This document shows positions 55,952 through 64,000 of a stretch of 64,000 bases of DNA, piece after piece (position 1 is the first letter of the stretch; every line of letters begins with the position of its first letter). Both the position numbers and the translations under genes were made by a program. Below the pieces are notes generated by a model. That model had not been told where the DNA came from. It did not search any database and worked only from the letters and a program-made list of their open reading frames with translations. This stretch comes from Mycobacterium sp. 852002-50816_SCH5313054-b. GTDB taxonomy: Bacteria; Actinomycetota; Actinomycetes; Mycobacteriales; Mycobacteriaceae. The stretch covers positions 62,001-126,000 of the forward strand of contig NZ_LZIC01000041.1 in NCBI RefSeq assembly GCF_001667185.1. Direction: 5' to 3'.

Positions 55952-56719
55952 ATGTCTGTAGCTCCGGATAGAGCATGGATCGGTTGGTCCGCGATAGCAC
56001 TTGGTGTCTGCGCGGTCGTGGCCGCGTTCGCGTCCAGCTCGACGCGGGTCGGGGAGGGCTTCGCATTCGGCTTCGGCGCGTTTATCGCCTTCTTCGGGGT
56101 GCTGGCCTTAGTCGCCCGCAACCGCACACCCGACCACTGGGGCCTGCTCGTCGTCGGCCTGGCCATGGTCGTCGTCCCGTTCTTGGGGAACGGCTACAAC
56201 GCCGACGTCGGCGCCTCCTGGACGTGCTGGGTTGCCGGCGGCGTAGCCATGGTCCTTGGCGCCATCGGCTGGCTGGGCGACAAGGCGGCAACCGGGGATC
56301 GCATCAATGAGTTGGGCGTCGGCCAGGCACTGCGCAGTGCGCTGAGCTTTTGGATCGGGCGGGCGGCGCTTCTCGTGGGCCTCGCCACCGTCCTGCTGGG
56401 CATCGCGGCGCACACGACCGTCGCCGGAAGCGGCGTCACGATCGGCCTAGGGGTGCTGGCGGGCGTGTGCGCCGTCTTGTCGCTGCTCGCCGTCGATCCC
56501 ACCCACGACTTCTTGACGCTGGCTTGCACGGGTTTCGCCCTGTTCCTATCGCCATGGGTTGCGGGGTTCGCCGGGGACGGCGCAGGGTGGACGGCGTGGG
56601 TCGCGGGTGCCGTCCTCACGGCACTCGGTGTAATCGGGTACGTGCGTGGCGAGCGCCTGGACTTCGCCGCTACCGTGCACGACGACGCTGTAGCCCGGTA
56701 CGGGCAACGATTCCGCTGA
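55952..56719 (+). CDS. SPW-repeat-like membrane protein
   Basis: 255 residues with seven or eight hydrophobic segments (WSAIALGVCAVVAAFASSST, GEGFAFGFGAFIAFFGVLAL and others). ALFLSPWVAGFAGDGAGWTA contains the SPW tripeptide seen in SPW-repeat proteins, and a related segment VPFLGNGYNADVGASWTCWV lies in the first half, suggesting duplicated units. Role unknown. Confidence 0.75.
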   Translation: MSVAPDRAWIGWSAIALGVCAVVAAFASSSTRVGEGFAFGFGAFIAFFGVLALVARNRTPDHWGLLVVGLAMVVVPFLGNGYNADVGASWTCWVAGGVAMVLGAIGWLGDKAATGDRINELGVGQALRSALSFWIGRAALLVGLATVLLGIAAHTTVAGSGVTIGLGVLAGVCAVLSLLAVDPTHDFLTLACTGFALFLSPWVAGFAGDGAGWTAWVAGAVLTALGVIGYVRGERLDFAATVHDDAVARYGQRFR

Positions 56720-56840
56720 TCGGCCGCCGGCCCAGTGCTCGGGCGCAACCAAGAAAGGGCTTGCTAGCCACGGGGTAGCAGAGGACGGTTGAGTGTGCGC
56801 CGAATTCGCGCGAGTCAACGGAGCCTGAAGTGGTGATGCT

Positions 56841-57416
56841 GTGAGCAGCTACCGGGTCGGCTACATCATCGGCAGCCTGTCGGAGGAGTCCATCAACCGG
56901 CTGTTGGCCAAGGCATTGATCCGCTTGGCCCCAGACAGTCTGGATTTCGTCGAGATTTCGATACGGGATCTCCCGGTGTACAACCGGGACTTCGACACCG
57001 ACTATCCCCCGGCCGGGCGGACGCTCAAGGAGTCCATCGGCGCGGTTGACGCGTTGCTATTCGTGACGCCGGAGTACAACCGCAGTATCCCGGGAGGCTT
57101 GAAAAACGCCATCGACTGGGCAAGCCGCCCCTGGGGGACCAATTCGTTTTCGCGTAAGCCGTCGGCAGTCATTGGCGCCTCGCCGGGCAAAATCGGCACC
57201 GCGGTGGGCCAGCAACACTTGCGCAGCGTGCTGGGCTATTGCGATTCCCCACAGATGAGTTCCCCCGAGGCCTACATCCAGTTCACGGCCAACCTGATAA
57301 CCAATACGGGGGAGGTCACCAACGAAAACACGGAACAGTTTTTGCGCAACTTCATGTACGCGTTTGCGGACTTCATCACCCATGTGTTGACGGTGCCGCC
57401 GGCGGAGGATGACTGA
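56841..57416 (+). CDS. NADPH-dependent FMN reductase
   Basis: 191 residues from GTG 56841. Flavodoxin-like fold with the P-loop GYIIGSLSEESINR (GSxxxxSxN) and FVTPEYNRSIPGGLKNAIDW, typical of chromate/quinone reductases (ChrR/YieF group). Reduces quinones or metals with NADPH through FMN. It lies 176 bases before thrS; a small hairpin CGTGGA/TCCACG at 57426-57443 may end its transcript. Confidence 0.9.
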   Translation: MSSYRVGYIIGSLSEESINRLLAKALIRLAPDSLDFVEISIRDLPVYNRDFDTDYPPAGRTLKESIGAVDALLFVTPEYNRSIPGGLKNAIDWASRPWGTNSFSRKPSAVIGASPGKIGTAVGQQHLRSVLGYCDSPQMSSPEAYIQFTANLITNTGEVTNENTEQFLRNFMYAFADFITHVLTVPPAEDD

Positions 57417-57592
57417 GCAAATTACCGTGGATGCGGCTCCACGCGGTGGGCACTAGGCACGGCAATCGCGGTATCGGCAATCCGCGTCGGCGTCGGGCGT
57501 TGTCGGTACGCACAACGTCGACGGCCCTGCTCGGCTGCGGACTACCCCGATAGCATGGTCGTCGACCCACCGAGCCTTGGAGACCAAACCCG

Positions 57593-59659
57593 ATGAGCGC
57601 CGCCAGACAGCCCGATCCCGCCGCCCCGATCCGGGTGCCCGCCGGGACCACGGCGGCCGCCGCGGTCGGCGAGGCCGGGCTGCCTCGGCGCGGGGCGCCC
57701 GACGCGATCGTGGTGGTGCGCGACGCCGGGGGCAAGCTGCGTGACCTGAGTTGGGTGCCCGACGCCGACGCCGAGGTCGTCCCGGTCGCGGCCAACACCG
57801 ATGAGGGCCGCAGCGTCATCCGGCACTCGACCGCGCACGTGCTGGCCCAGGCCGTCCAAGACCTATTCCCGCAAGCCAAATTGGGCATCGGGCCGCCCAT
57901 CACCGACGGCTTCTACTACGACTTCGACGTGGCCGCGCCGTTCACGCCGGAGGATTTGGACAAGCTGGAAAAGCGGATGCGCCAGATCGTCAAGGACGGT
58001 CAGCTGTTTGACCGGCGCGTCTACGAGTCCAAGGACGCCGCGCGCGCCGAGCTGGCCGGCGAGCCCTACAAGCTCGAACTCGTCGACGACAAGTCCGTCG
58101 GGGCCGAGTCGATGGCCGAAATAATGGAGGTTGGCGGCGACGAGCTCACCGCCTACGACAACCTCAATCCCCGCACCCGGGAACGGGTTTGGGGCGATCT
58201 GTGCCGGGGGCCGCACATCCCGACCACCAAGCACATCCCGGCGTTCAAGCTGACCAGGAGCTCCGCCGCCTATTGGCGGGGAGACCAGAACAACGCCAGC
58301 CTGCAGCGCATCTACGGCACCGCGTGGGAGTCGCAGGAGGCCCTCGACCACCACCTCGAGCTGATCGAGGAGGCCCAGCGCCGCGACCACCGCAGGCTGG
58401 GCGCCGAACTGGACCTGTTCAGCTTCCCCGACGAAATCGGTTCGGGCCTGGCGGTTTTCCACCCCCGCGGTGGCGTGGTGCGCAGGGAGCTGGAGGAGTA
58501 TTCGCGGCGCAAGCACATCGAGGCCGGGTACGAGTTCGTCAACACCCCGCACATCACCAAGGCGCAGCTGTTTCACACGTCGGGCCACCTGGACTGGTAC
58601 GCCGACGGCATGTTCCCGCCGATGCACCTCGACGCCGAGTACAACGACGACGGGACGGTGCGCAAGCCGGGCCAGGACTACTACCTCAAGCCGATGAACT
58701 GCCCGATGCACACGCTGATCTTCGCCTCGCGCGGGCGGTCGTATCGCGAGCTTCCGTTGCGGCTCTTCGAGTTTGGCACCGTGTACCGCTACGAGAAGTC
58801 CGGCGTGGTGCACGGGCTGACCCGGGCCCGCGGGTTCACAATGGACGACTCGCACATCTTCTGCACCCGCGAACAGCTGCACGACGAGCTGGCGTCGCTG
58901 CTGCGGTTCGTGCTCGAGTTGCTCGCCGATTACGGGCTGGAGGACTTCTACCTGGAGCTGTCCACCAAGGACCCCGAGAAGTTCGTCGGCTCCGACCAGA
59001 TGTGGGAGCAGGCCACCAACTCCCTGGCCGAGGTGGCGGCGGAGTCCGGCCTGGAACTGGTGCCCGATCCCGGCGGCGCGGCGTTCTACGGCCCGAAGAT
59101 CTCGGTGCAGGCCCGCGACGCGCTGGGCCGCAGCTGGCAGATGTCGACCATCCAGGTGGACTTCAACTTCCCGGAGCGCTTCGAGCTGGAGTACACCGCG
59201 CCGGATGGGACGCGTCAGCGCCCGGTGATGATCCACCGCGCGCTGTTCGGGTCGATCGAGCGGTTCTTCGGCATCCTGACCGAGCACTACGCGGGCGCGT
59301 TCCCGGCGTGGCTGGCCCCGGTTCAGGTGGTGGGCATCCCGGTCGCCGACGAGCACGTGGCCTATCTGGAAGGGGTTGCCGCGCAGCTGAAGTCGCATGG
59401 CGTGCGGGTCGAGGTGGACGGCAGCGACGACCGGATGGCCAAGAAGATCGTCCACCACACCAGCCAGCGGGTGCCGTTCATGCTGCTGGCCGGCGACCGC
59501 GACGTGGCCGCGCAGGCGGTGAGCTTCCGCTTCGGTGATCGCACGCAGATCAACGGCGTGGCCCGTGACAGCGCGGTCGACGCCATCGTCAAGTGGATCG
59601 CCGACCGCGAAAACACCGCTCCCACAGCCGAATCGCTGAAAGTGGTCGGCGGTGAGTGA
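57593..59659 (+). CDS. thrS: Threonyl-tRNA synthetase
   Basis: 688 residues. N-terminal TGS domain ([18 protein letters not shown]), the editing/SAD region ([17 protein letters not shown]), the class II catalytic core with zinc Cys ([20 protein letters not shown]), motif 2 ([20 protein letters not shown]) and motif 3 ([20 protein letters not shown]), then the anticodon-binding domain ([18 protein letters not shown]). First gene of a six-gene operon conserved in mycobacteria (Rv2614c-Rv2609c order). No T-box leader was recognised in the 176 bases upstream. Overlaps the HIT gene by eight bases. Confidence 0.98.
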   Translation: MSAARQPDPAAPIRVPAGTTAAAAVGEAGLPRRGAPDAIVVVRDAGGKLRDLSWVPDADAEVVPVAANTDEGRSVIRHSTAHVLAQAVQDLFPQAKLGIGPPITDGFYYDFDVAAPFTPEDLDKLEKRMRQIVKDGQLFDRRVYESKDAARAELAGEPYKLELVDDKSVGAESMAEIMEVGGDELTAYDNLNPRTRERVWGDLCRGPHIPTTKHIPAFKLTRSSAAYWRGDQNNASLQRIYGTAWESQEALDHHLELIEEAQRRDHRRLGAELDLFSFPDEIGSGLAVFHPRGGVVRRELEEYSRRKHIEAGYEFVNTPHITKAQLFHTSGHLDWYADGMFPPMHLDAEYNDDGTVRKPGQDYYLKPMNCPMHTLIFASRGRSYRELPLRLFEFGTVYRYEKSGVVHGLTRARGFTMDDSHIFCTREQLHDELASLLRFVLELLADYGLEDFYLELSTKDPEKFVGSDQMWEQATNSLAEVAAESGLELVPDPGGAAFYGPKISVQARDALGRSWQMSTIQVDFNFPERFELEYTAPDGTRQRPVMIHRALFGSIERFFGILTEHYAGAFPAWLAPVQVVGIPVADEHVAYLEGVAAQLKSHGVRVEVDGSDDRMAKKIVHHTSQRVPFMLLAGDRDVAAQAVSFRFGDRTQINGVARDSAVDAIVKWIADRENTAPTAESLKVVGGE

Positions 59660-60212
59660 CGAGCAGCGCGACGACACGATCCTCGACCGGGGCGTCGGCG
59701 AACAGGACCACCTGCAGCGGTTGTGGACGCCGTATCGGATGAACTACCTGGCCGAAGCGCCGATGAAGCAGGATAACGGCAAACCCGACCAGCCGTTCAG
59801 CGAGATCCCGCAGCTGTCCGACGAGGACGGGCTGGTGGTGGCCCGCGGCGAACTCGTCTACGCCGTGCTCAACCTGTACCCGTACAACCCCGGGCACCTC
59901 ATGGTGGTGCCGTATCGGCGGGTCGCCGAGCTCGAGGACCTGACGGACGCGGAGAGCGCGGAACTGATGTCCTTCACGCAGAAGGCGATTCGCGTCATCA
60001 AGAACGTGTCGCGGCCGCACGGCTTCAACGTCGGTCTCAACCTGGGCACGTCGGCGGGCGGGTCGCTGGCCGAACATCTGCACGTGCACGTCGTGCCGCG
60101 CTGGGGCGGCGACGCCAACTTCATCACCATCATCGGCGGGTCGAAGGTGATCCCGCAGTTGCTGCGCGAAACCCGCCAGCTGCTGGCCACGGAGTGGGCC
60201 CGAAGCTCATGA
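59652..60212 (+). CDS. HIT-family hydrolase (Rv2613c-like Ap4A phosphorylase)
   Basis: 186 residues from GTG 59652. HIT triad in [14 protein letters not shown]. The rest ([14 protein letters not shown] [20 protein letters not shown]) is the family's nucleotide-binding region. Rv2613c has been characterised as a diadenosine tetraphosphate phosphorylase. Ap4A is a by-product of aminoacyl-tRNA synthetases such as ThrRS encoded just before, so the pairing is functionally sensible. Overlaps pgsA1 at ATGA. Confidence 0.95.
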   Translation: MSDEQRDDTILDRGVGEQDHLQRLWTPYRMNYLAEAPMKQDNGKPDQPFSEIPQLSDEDGLVVARGELVYAVLNLYPYNPGHLMVVPYRRVAELEDLTDAESAELMSFTQKAIRVIKNVSRPHGFNVGLNLGTSAGGSLAEHLHVHVVPRWGGDANFITIIGGSKVIPQLLRETRQLLATEWARSS

Positions 60213-60841
60213 GTAAGGTGCCGTTCCTGTCGCGGGCGGCTTTCGCCCGGCTCACCAGCCCGACCGCCCGGGCCTGCCTGCGGGTGGGGCTGACGCCCGA
60301 CGCCGTCACCATCCTCGGCACCACCGGATCTGTGGCGGGGGCGCTCACGCTCTTCCCGACGGGCAAGCTGTTCGCGGGGGGCTGCGTCGTGTGGTTCTTC
60401 GTGCTCTTCGACATGCTGGACGGCGCGATGGCCCGGGAGCGGGGCGGCGGCACCCGCTTCGGCGCGGTGCTGGACGCCACGTGCGACCGCGTCAGCGACG
60501 GCGCCGTGTTCTGCGGCCTGCTGTGGTGGATCGCCTTCGGCATGCACGACAAGCCGCTGGTGGTGGCGACGCTGATCTGCCTGGTCACCTCGCAGGTGAT
60601 CTCCTACATCAAGGCCCGGGCCGAGGCCAGCGGGCTGCGCGGCGACGGCGGCATCATCGAACGGCCCGAACGGCTGATCATCGTGCTCGTCGGCGCCGGT
60701 GTGTCGGACTTTCCGTTCGTGGCGTGGCCCCCCGCGCTGCCGGTGGCGATGTGGCTGCTGGCGGCGGCCAGCCTGGTGACCTGCGCGCAGCGGTTGCACG
60801 CCGTCCGGACGTCTGCCGGCGCGACGGAGCCGATGCCGTGA
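60209..60841 (+). CDS. pgsA1: Phosphatidylinositol phosphate synthase
   Basis: 210 residues from ATG 60209 ([20 protein letters not shown]). The CDP-alcohol phosphotransferase motif starts at DMLDGAMARERGGG and ends at VLDATCDR, with the eight conserved residues kept. Six hydrophobic segments. It transfers diacylglycerol phosphate to inositol phosphate, the first committed step of PI and PIM synthesis. Overlaps HIT and the acyltransferase by four bases each. Confidence 0.96.
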   Translation: MSKVPFLSRAAFARLTSPTARACLRVGLTPDAVTILGTTGSVAGALTLFPTGKLFAGGCVVWFFVLFDMLDGAMARERGGGTRFGAVLDATCDRVSDGAVFCGLLWWIAFGMHDKPLVVATLICLVTSQVISYIKARAEASGLRGDGGIIERPERLIIVLVGAGVSDFPFVAWPPALPVAMWLLAAASLVTCAQRLHAVRTSAGATEPMP

Positions 60842-61761
60842 TCCGGGATCTGGCCCGCCTGACCCGCGGCACGGCCACCGACTGGGCATATGCGACCGGC
60901 TGGGTTGCCGTGCGGACGATGCCGGAGTTCGCCGCGCGCAACGCTTTTGGCGCCGGGGCCCGTTACGCGGCCCGCAACGGCGGACCCGACCAGCTGCGCA
61001 AGAATCTGGCCCGCGTCATCGGGGTGCCGCCGGAGGAGGTGCCCGACGAGCTGATGCGCGCCTCGCTGGCGTCCTACGCGCGGTATTGGCGGGAGGCCTT
61101 CCGCCTGCCGACGATGGATCTGGCCGCGCTGGCCGACCAGCTCAACGAATCGGTGTTGGGGCAAGGCAATCTGGACGGGGCGCTGGCGCGGGGCCGCGGG
61201 GCGGTGTGCGCGTTGCCGCACAGCGGCAACTGGGACATGGCCGGCGTGTGGCTGGCGCAGACGCGCGGCACCTTCACCACCGTCGCGGAGCGCCTCAAGC
61301 CGGAGTCGCTGTACCGGCGCTTCATCGACTTCCGCGAGGGCCTCGGTTTCGAGGTGCTGCCGCTGTCCGGCGGCGACCGCTCGCCCTTCGAGGTGCTGTG
61401 CGACCGGCTGCGGGACAACCGCGTGGTGTGCTTGATGGCCGAGCGCGACCTGACCCGCACCGGCGTCGAGGTCGAGTTCTTCGGCGAGCCGACCCGGATG
61501 CCGGCCGGCCCGGCGAGCCTCGCCGTCGCGACCGGGGCGGCGCTGGTGCCCGCGCTGTGTTGGTTCGAAGGCGACGGCTGGGGCGTTGACCTGCAGACCC
61601 CCCTGGACTGCAGCAGCGGCGACGTGCGTGCCATCACCCAGGCGCTGGCCGATCGGTTCGCCGCAGGCATCGCCACCCGCCCCGAGGACTGGCACATGAT
61701 GCAGCCGCAGTGGCTGGCCGACCTGTCGGACGCGAAGCGGGCGAGGTTGAGGGCGACCTGA
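60838..61761 (+). CDS. Phosphatidylinositol mannoside acyltransferase (Rv2611c-like)
   Basis: 307 residues from GTG 60838 in a GTGA overlap with pgsA1. LpxL/HtrB-type acyltransferase: CALPHSGNWDMAGVWLAQTR contains the HxxxxD catalytic motif and LMAERDLTRTGVEVEFFGEP the acyl-acceptor loop. In M. tuberculosis Rv2611c acylates the mannose of PIM1/PIM2 on the cytoplasmic face of the membrane. Between pgsA1 and pimA, as in all mycobacteria. Confidence 0.94.
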   Translation: MIRDLARLTRGTATDWAYATGWVAVRTMPEFAARNAFGAGARYAARNGGPDQLRKNLARVIGVPPEEVPDELMRASLASYARYWREAFRLPTMDLAALADQLNESVLGQGNLDGALARGRGAVCALPHSGNWDMAGVWLAQTRGTFTTVAERLKPESLYRRFIDFREGLGFEVLPLSGGDRSPFEVLCDRLRDNRVVCLMAERDLTRTGVEVEFFGEPTRMPAGPASLAVATGAALVPALCWFEGDGWGVDLQTPLDCSSGDVRAITQALADRFAAGIATRPEDWHMMQPQWLADLSDAKRARLRAT

Positions 61762-62885
61762 TGCGGATCGGGATGGTCTGTCCGTACTCGTTCGACGTGC
61801 CGGGCGGGGTGCAGTCCCATGTCCTGCAGCTGGCCGAGGTGATGCGCGCCCGCGGGCACGAGGTGAGCGTGCTGGCGCCGGTCTCGCCGCACGCGTCGCT
61901 GCCCGACTACGTCGTCTCCGCGGGCAAGGCCGTCCCGATTCCCTACAACGGGTCGGTGGCCCGGCTGCGGTTCGGCCCGGCCACCCACCGCAAGGTGAAG
62001 AGGTGGCTCATGCTGGGTGACTTTGATGTCCTGCACCTGCACGAGCCCAACGCGCCGAGCCTGTCGATGCTGGCGCTGAACATCGCCGAGGGCCCGATCG
62101 TGGCGACGTTCCACACGTCGACCACCAAATCGCTGACCCTGAGCGTCTTTCAGGGCATCCTGCGGCCGATGCACGAGAAGATCGTCGGCCGCATCGCGGT
62201 GTCCGACCTGGCCCGGCGCTGGCAGATGGAGGCCCTGGGCACCGACGCGGTGGAGATCCCCAACGGCGTCGACGTCACGTTCTTCGCCAAGGCCCCCCGG
62301 TTGGACGGTTATCCGCGGCCGGGCAAGACGGTGCTGTTCCTGGGACGCTTCGGCGAGCCCCGCAAGGGCATGGCGGTGCTGCTGGAAGCGCTGCCTCGTG
62401 TGGTCGAGCGGCATCCGGATGCGCAGTTGCTGATCGTCGGTCGCGGCGACGAGGACGAATTGCGCGCGCAGGCGGGCGAATTGGCGGGCCGTCTGCATTT
62501 TCTCGGCCAGGTGGACGACGCGGGCAAGGCGTCGGCGCTGCGCAGCGCCGACGCCTACTGCGCGCCCAACACCGGAGGGGAGAGCTTCGGGATCGTCCTG
62601 GTCGAGGCGATGGCCGCCGGCACCCCGGTGGTGGCCAGCGACCTGGACGCCTTCCGGCGCGTGTTGCGCGACGGCGAATGCGGGCGCCTGGTGCCCGTCG
62701 ACGACGGCGCCGCGCTGGCCGACGCGTTGAACGAGGTGCTGGACGACGCCGCGCTGCGCAAGCGCTACGCGGCGGCCGCGACGGCGGCGGTGCACCGCTA
62801 CGACTGGTCGGTGGTGGCCAGCCAGATCATGCGGGTGTACGAGACGGTCGCCGGTGCGGGGGCCAAGGTGCAGGTGGCCAGCTGA
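61761..62885 (+). CDS. pimA: Phosphatidylinositol alpha-mannosyltransferase
   Basis: 374 residues from ATG 61761 (sharing one base with the previous stop). GT4 fold: MRIGMVCPYSFDVPGGVQSH, LHLHEPNAPSLSMLALNIAE and the donor-binding ESFGIVLVEAMAAGTPVVAS with the catalytic-region Glu. It transfers mannose from GDP-mannose to position 2 of the inositol, making PIM1. Essential in mycobacteria. Confidence 0.97.
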   Translation: MRIGMVCPYSFDVPGGVQSHVLQLAEVMRARGHEVSVLAPVSPHASLPDYVVSAGKAVPIPYNGSVARLRFGPATHRKVKRWLMLGDFDVLHLHEPNAPSLSMLALNIAEGPIVATFHTSTTKSLTLSVFQGILRPMHEKIVGRIAVSDLARRWQMEALGTDAVEIPNGVDVTFFAKAPRLDGYPRPGKTVLFLGRFGEPRKGMAVLLEALPRVVERHPDAQLLIVGRGDEDELRAQAGELAGRLHFLGQVDDAGKASALRSADAYCAPNTGGESFGIVLVEAMAAGTPVVASDLDAFRRVLRDGECGRLVPVDDGAALADALNEVLDDAALRKRYAAAATAAVHRYDWSVVASQIMRVYETVAGAGAKVQVAS

Positions 62886-63922
62886 TGACGTGGGCGATCC
62901 TCGCCATGACGGCGCTCGGCGTCGTGCTCGTCGTGCTGGGCGCGTGGGCCTACCGGACCGCGAACCGGCTGGACCGGCTGAACGTCCGCTACGACCTGTC
63001 GTGGCAGGCGCTCGACGGTGCGCTGGCGCGCCGCGCGGTGGTGGCGCGCGCCGTCGCGATCGACGCCTATGGCGGTGCCGCCGAGGGCGGCCGGCTCGCG
63101 GCGCTGGCCGACGCCGCCGAGCGCGCGCCCCGGTCCGCGCGCGAGTCGTGCGAAAACGAGCTCTCCGCCGCGCTGGCGAGGGTCGATCCGGCGGCGCTGC
63201 CGGCGGGCCTGATCGGCGAGCTGGCCGACGCCGAGGCGCGCCTGGTGCTGGCCCGCCGCTTTCACAACGACGCCGTTCGGGACACCCTGGCCCTGGCCGA
63301 ACGACCCATGGTGCGCGCCTTCCGGCTCGGCGGCACCGCCGCGCTGCCAAGCTATTTCGAGATCGCCGAGCGCCCGCACGCGCTGGCGCACGGCGAGGCG
63401 GGCGTGCCCAGTCACCGCACCTCGGCGCGGGTGGTGCTGCTCGACGAGACCGGCGCGGTGCTGCTGCTGTGCGGGTCCGACCCGGCGAACCCGGCGTTCG
63501 GTGACGGAGCGGCGCCCCGCTGGTGGTTCACGGTGGGCGGCGAGGTGGGCAGCGGCGAACGGCTGGCCGAGGCCGCCGCGCGGGAACTGGCCGAAGAGAC
63601 CGGCCTGCGGGTCTCGCCGACCGACATGGTCGGGCCGATCTGGCGGCGCGACGAGGTCTTCGAGTTCAACGGCTCGCTGATCGACAGCGAGGAGTTCTAC
63701 CTGGTCCATCGCACCAGCCGGTTCGAGCCGTCCCTGGTGGGGCGGACCGAGCTGGAACGCAGCTACATCCACGGCGCCCGGTGGTGTGACGCGAATGACA
63801 TCGCCGCCCTGACCGCGGCGGGCGAGCAGGTATACCCGCTGCAACTGGGCGAATTGCTGCCCGCGGCCAACGGGCTGGCGGACGGCGACCGCAACCCCGG
63901 CCTGCTCGAGTCGATCCGCTGA
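62885..63922 (+). CDS. Nudix hydrolase with membrane anchor (Rv2609c-like)
   Basis: 345 residues from ATG 62885. Residues 1-22 are a single hydrophobic helix (ILAMTALGVVLVVLGAWAY), then a helical domain to about 160, then the Nudix box GGEVGSGERLAEAAARELAE followed by ETGL. It probably hydrolyses a nucleoside diphosphate-linked compound at the membrane. Last gene of the thrS-pimA operon, sharing one base with the pimA stop. Confidence 0.92.
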   Translation: MTWAILAMTALGVVLVVLGAWAYRTANRLDRLNVRYDLSWQALDGALARRAVVARAVAIDAYGGAAEGGRLAALADAAERAPRSARESCENELSAALARVDPAALPAGLIGELADAEARLVLARRFHNDAVRDTLALAERPMVRAFRLGGTAALPSYFEIAERPHALAHGEAGVPSHRTSARVVLLDETGAVLLLCGSDPANPAFGDGAAPRWWFTVGGEVGSGERLAEAAARELAEETGLRVSPTDMVGPIWRRDEVFEFNGSLIDSEEFYLVHRTSRFEPSLVGRTELERSYIHGARWCDANDIAALTAAGEQVYPLQLGELLPAANGLADGDRNPGLLESIR

Positions 63923-63968
63923 TCACGAGCAAACTCGCTTGTCGCTGACCATTAGAGTGGAAGCGCAA

Positions 63969-64000
63969 TGGACGAACAGAAGAAGCCAGTCGAGTCGAAC
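63969..64000 (+). CDS. Start of an unidentified gene, cut by the window edge
   Basis: ATG 63969 followed by DEQKKPVESN and the window end. Only 10 codons are present. In other mycobacteria the PLP synthase genes (pdxS) and a pdxH/tesB group lie near here, so pdxS is a guess from position, not from sequence. Confidence 0.35.

Noticed and set aside
57417..57592. T-box leader upstream of thrS
   Set aside because: No T-box sequence or specifier-loop structure was found; only a short hairpin.

Overview
The window is chromosomal DNA of a slow-growing Mycobacterium, most like the M. avium complex. It is very GC-rich, carries a PPE-SVP gene and many mycobacterial lipid-metabolism genes, and its gene order parallels the M. 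tuberculosis Rv2609c-Rv2638 region. Gene names and synteny were judged from memory; no search was run.

Layout. 1-5160: a cation exporter fragment, a glycosyltransferase, three small secreted proteins, a PPE protein and a small hypothetical gene. 5185-15011: a ~9.8 kb integrated element bounded by an exact 23-bp direct repeat, which is the 3' end of tRNA-Val(GAC). It looks like a relative of the M. tuberculosis phiRv2 prophage-like element. It has a tyrosine integrase, an excisionase-like protein, a winged-helix protein whose gene contains five iteron-like repeats and three hairpins (a candidate replication origin), a reverse-strand membrane-protein block with 27- and 28-codon ORFs, a terminase small subunit, an HK97-type capsid gene broken by one in-frame TAG, and terminal cargo including a DUF4258/DUF2283 pair. 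No large terminase, portal, protease, tail or lysis gene is recognisable, so it resembles a capsid-carrying satellite or decayed prophage rather than a full phage.

15000-15500 holds four tRNA genes (Val, Cys, Gly on the minus strand; Val on the plus strand). 15.7-28.5 kb is a mixed metabolic region: enoyl-CoA hydratase, two acyl-CoA ligases, SDR, catalase-like peroxidase, TSUP permease, GCS2 ligase, STAS protein, TetR, DedA, SGNH hydrolase, IclR and polysaccharide deacetylase. 28.5-32 kb is a minus-strand aromatic-ring dioxygenase operon (alpha, beta, small protein, dihydrodiol-dehydrogenase-like SDR, class II aldolase). 33.8-36.3 kb encodes PcaH, PcaG and PcaB of protocatechuate catabolism, followed by an EthR-like TetR with an AT-rich palindromic operator but no ethA neighbour.

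33-48.3 kb contains a dormancy cluster: hemerythrin (Rv2633c-like), Rv2632c-like protein, RafH-like hibernation factor, FadD15-like ligase, cAMP-gated lysine acetyltransferase, Rv2627c-like hydrolase, a wax ester/triacylglycerol synthase, Rip3-like protease and two universal stress proteins (Rv2624c- and Rv2623-like). Several DosR-type boxes sit upstream of these genes. A SRPBCC-like gene in the cluster has a single-base frameshift.

48.6-50.5 kb is an FdxA / SufR-like regulator / membrane protein / cupin operon. 50.5-57.4 kb holds assorted oxidoreductases, a TRIC-like channel, an M20 amidohydrolase and an SDR remnant. 57.6-63.9 kb is the conserved operon thrS - HIT protein - pgsA1 - acyltransferase - pimA - Nudix, which builds phosphatidylinositol and its mannosides and whose genes mostly overlap by 1-8 bases.
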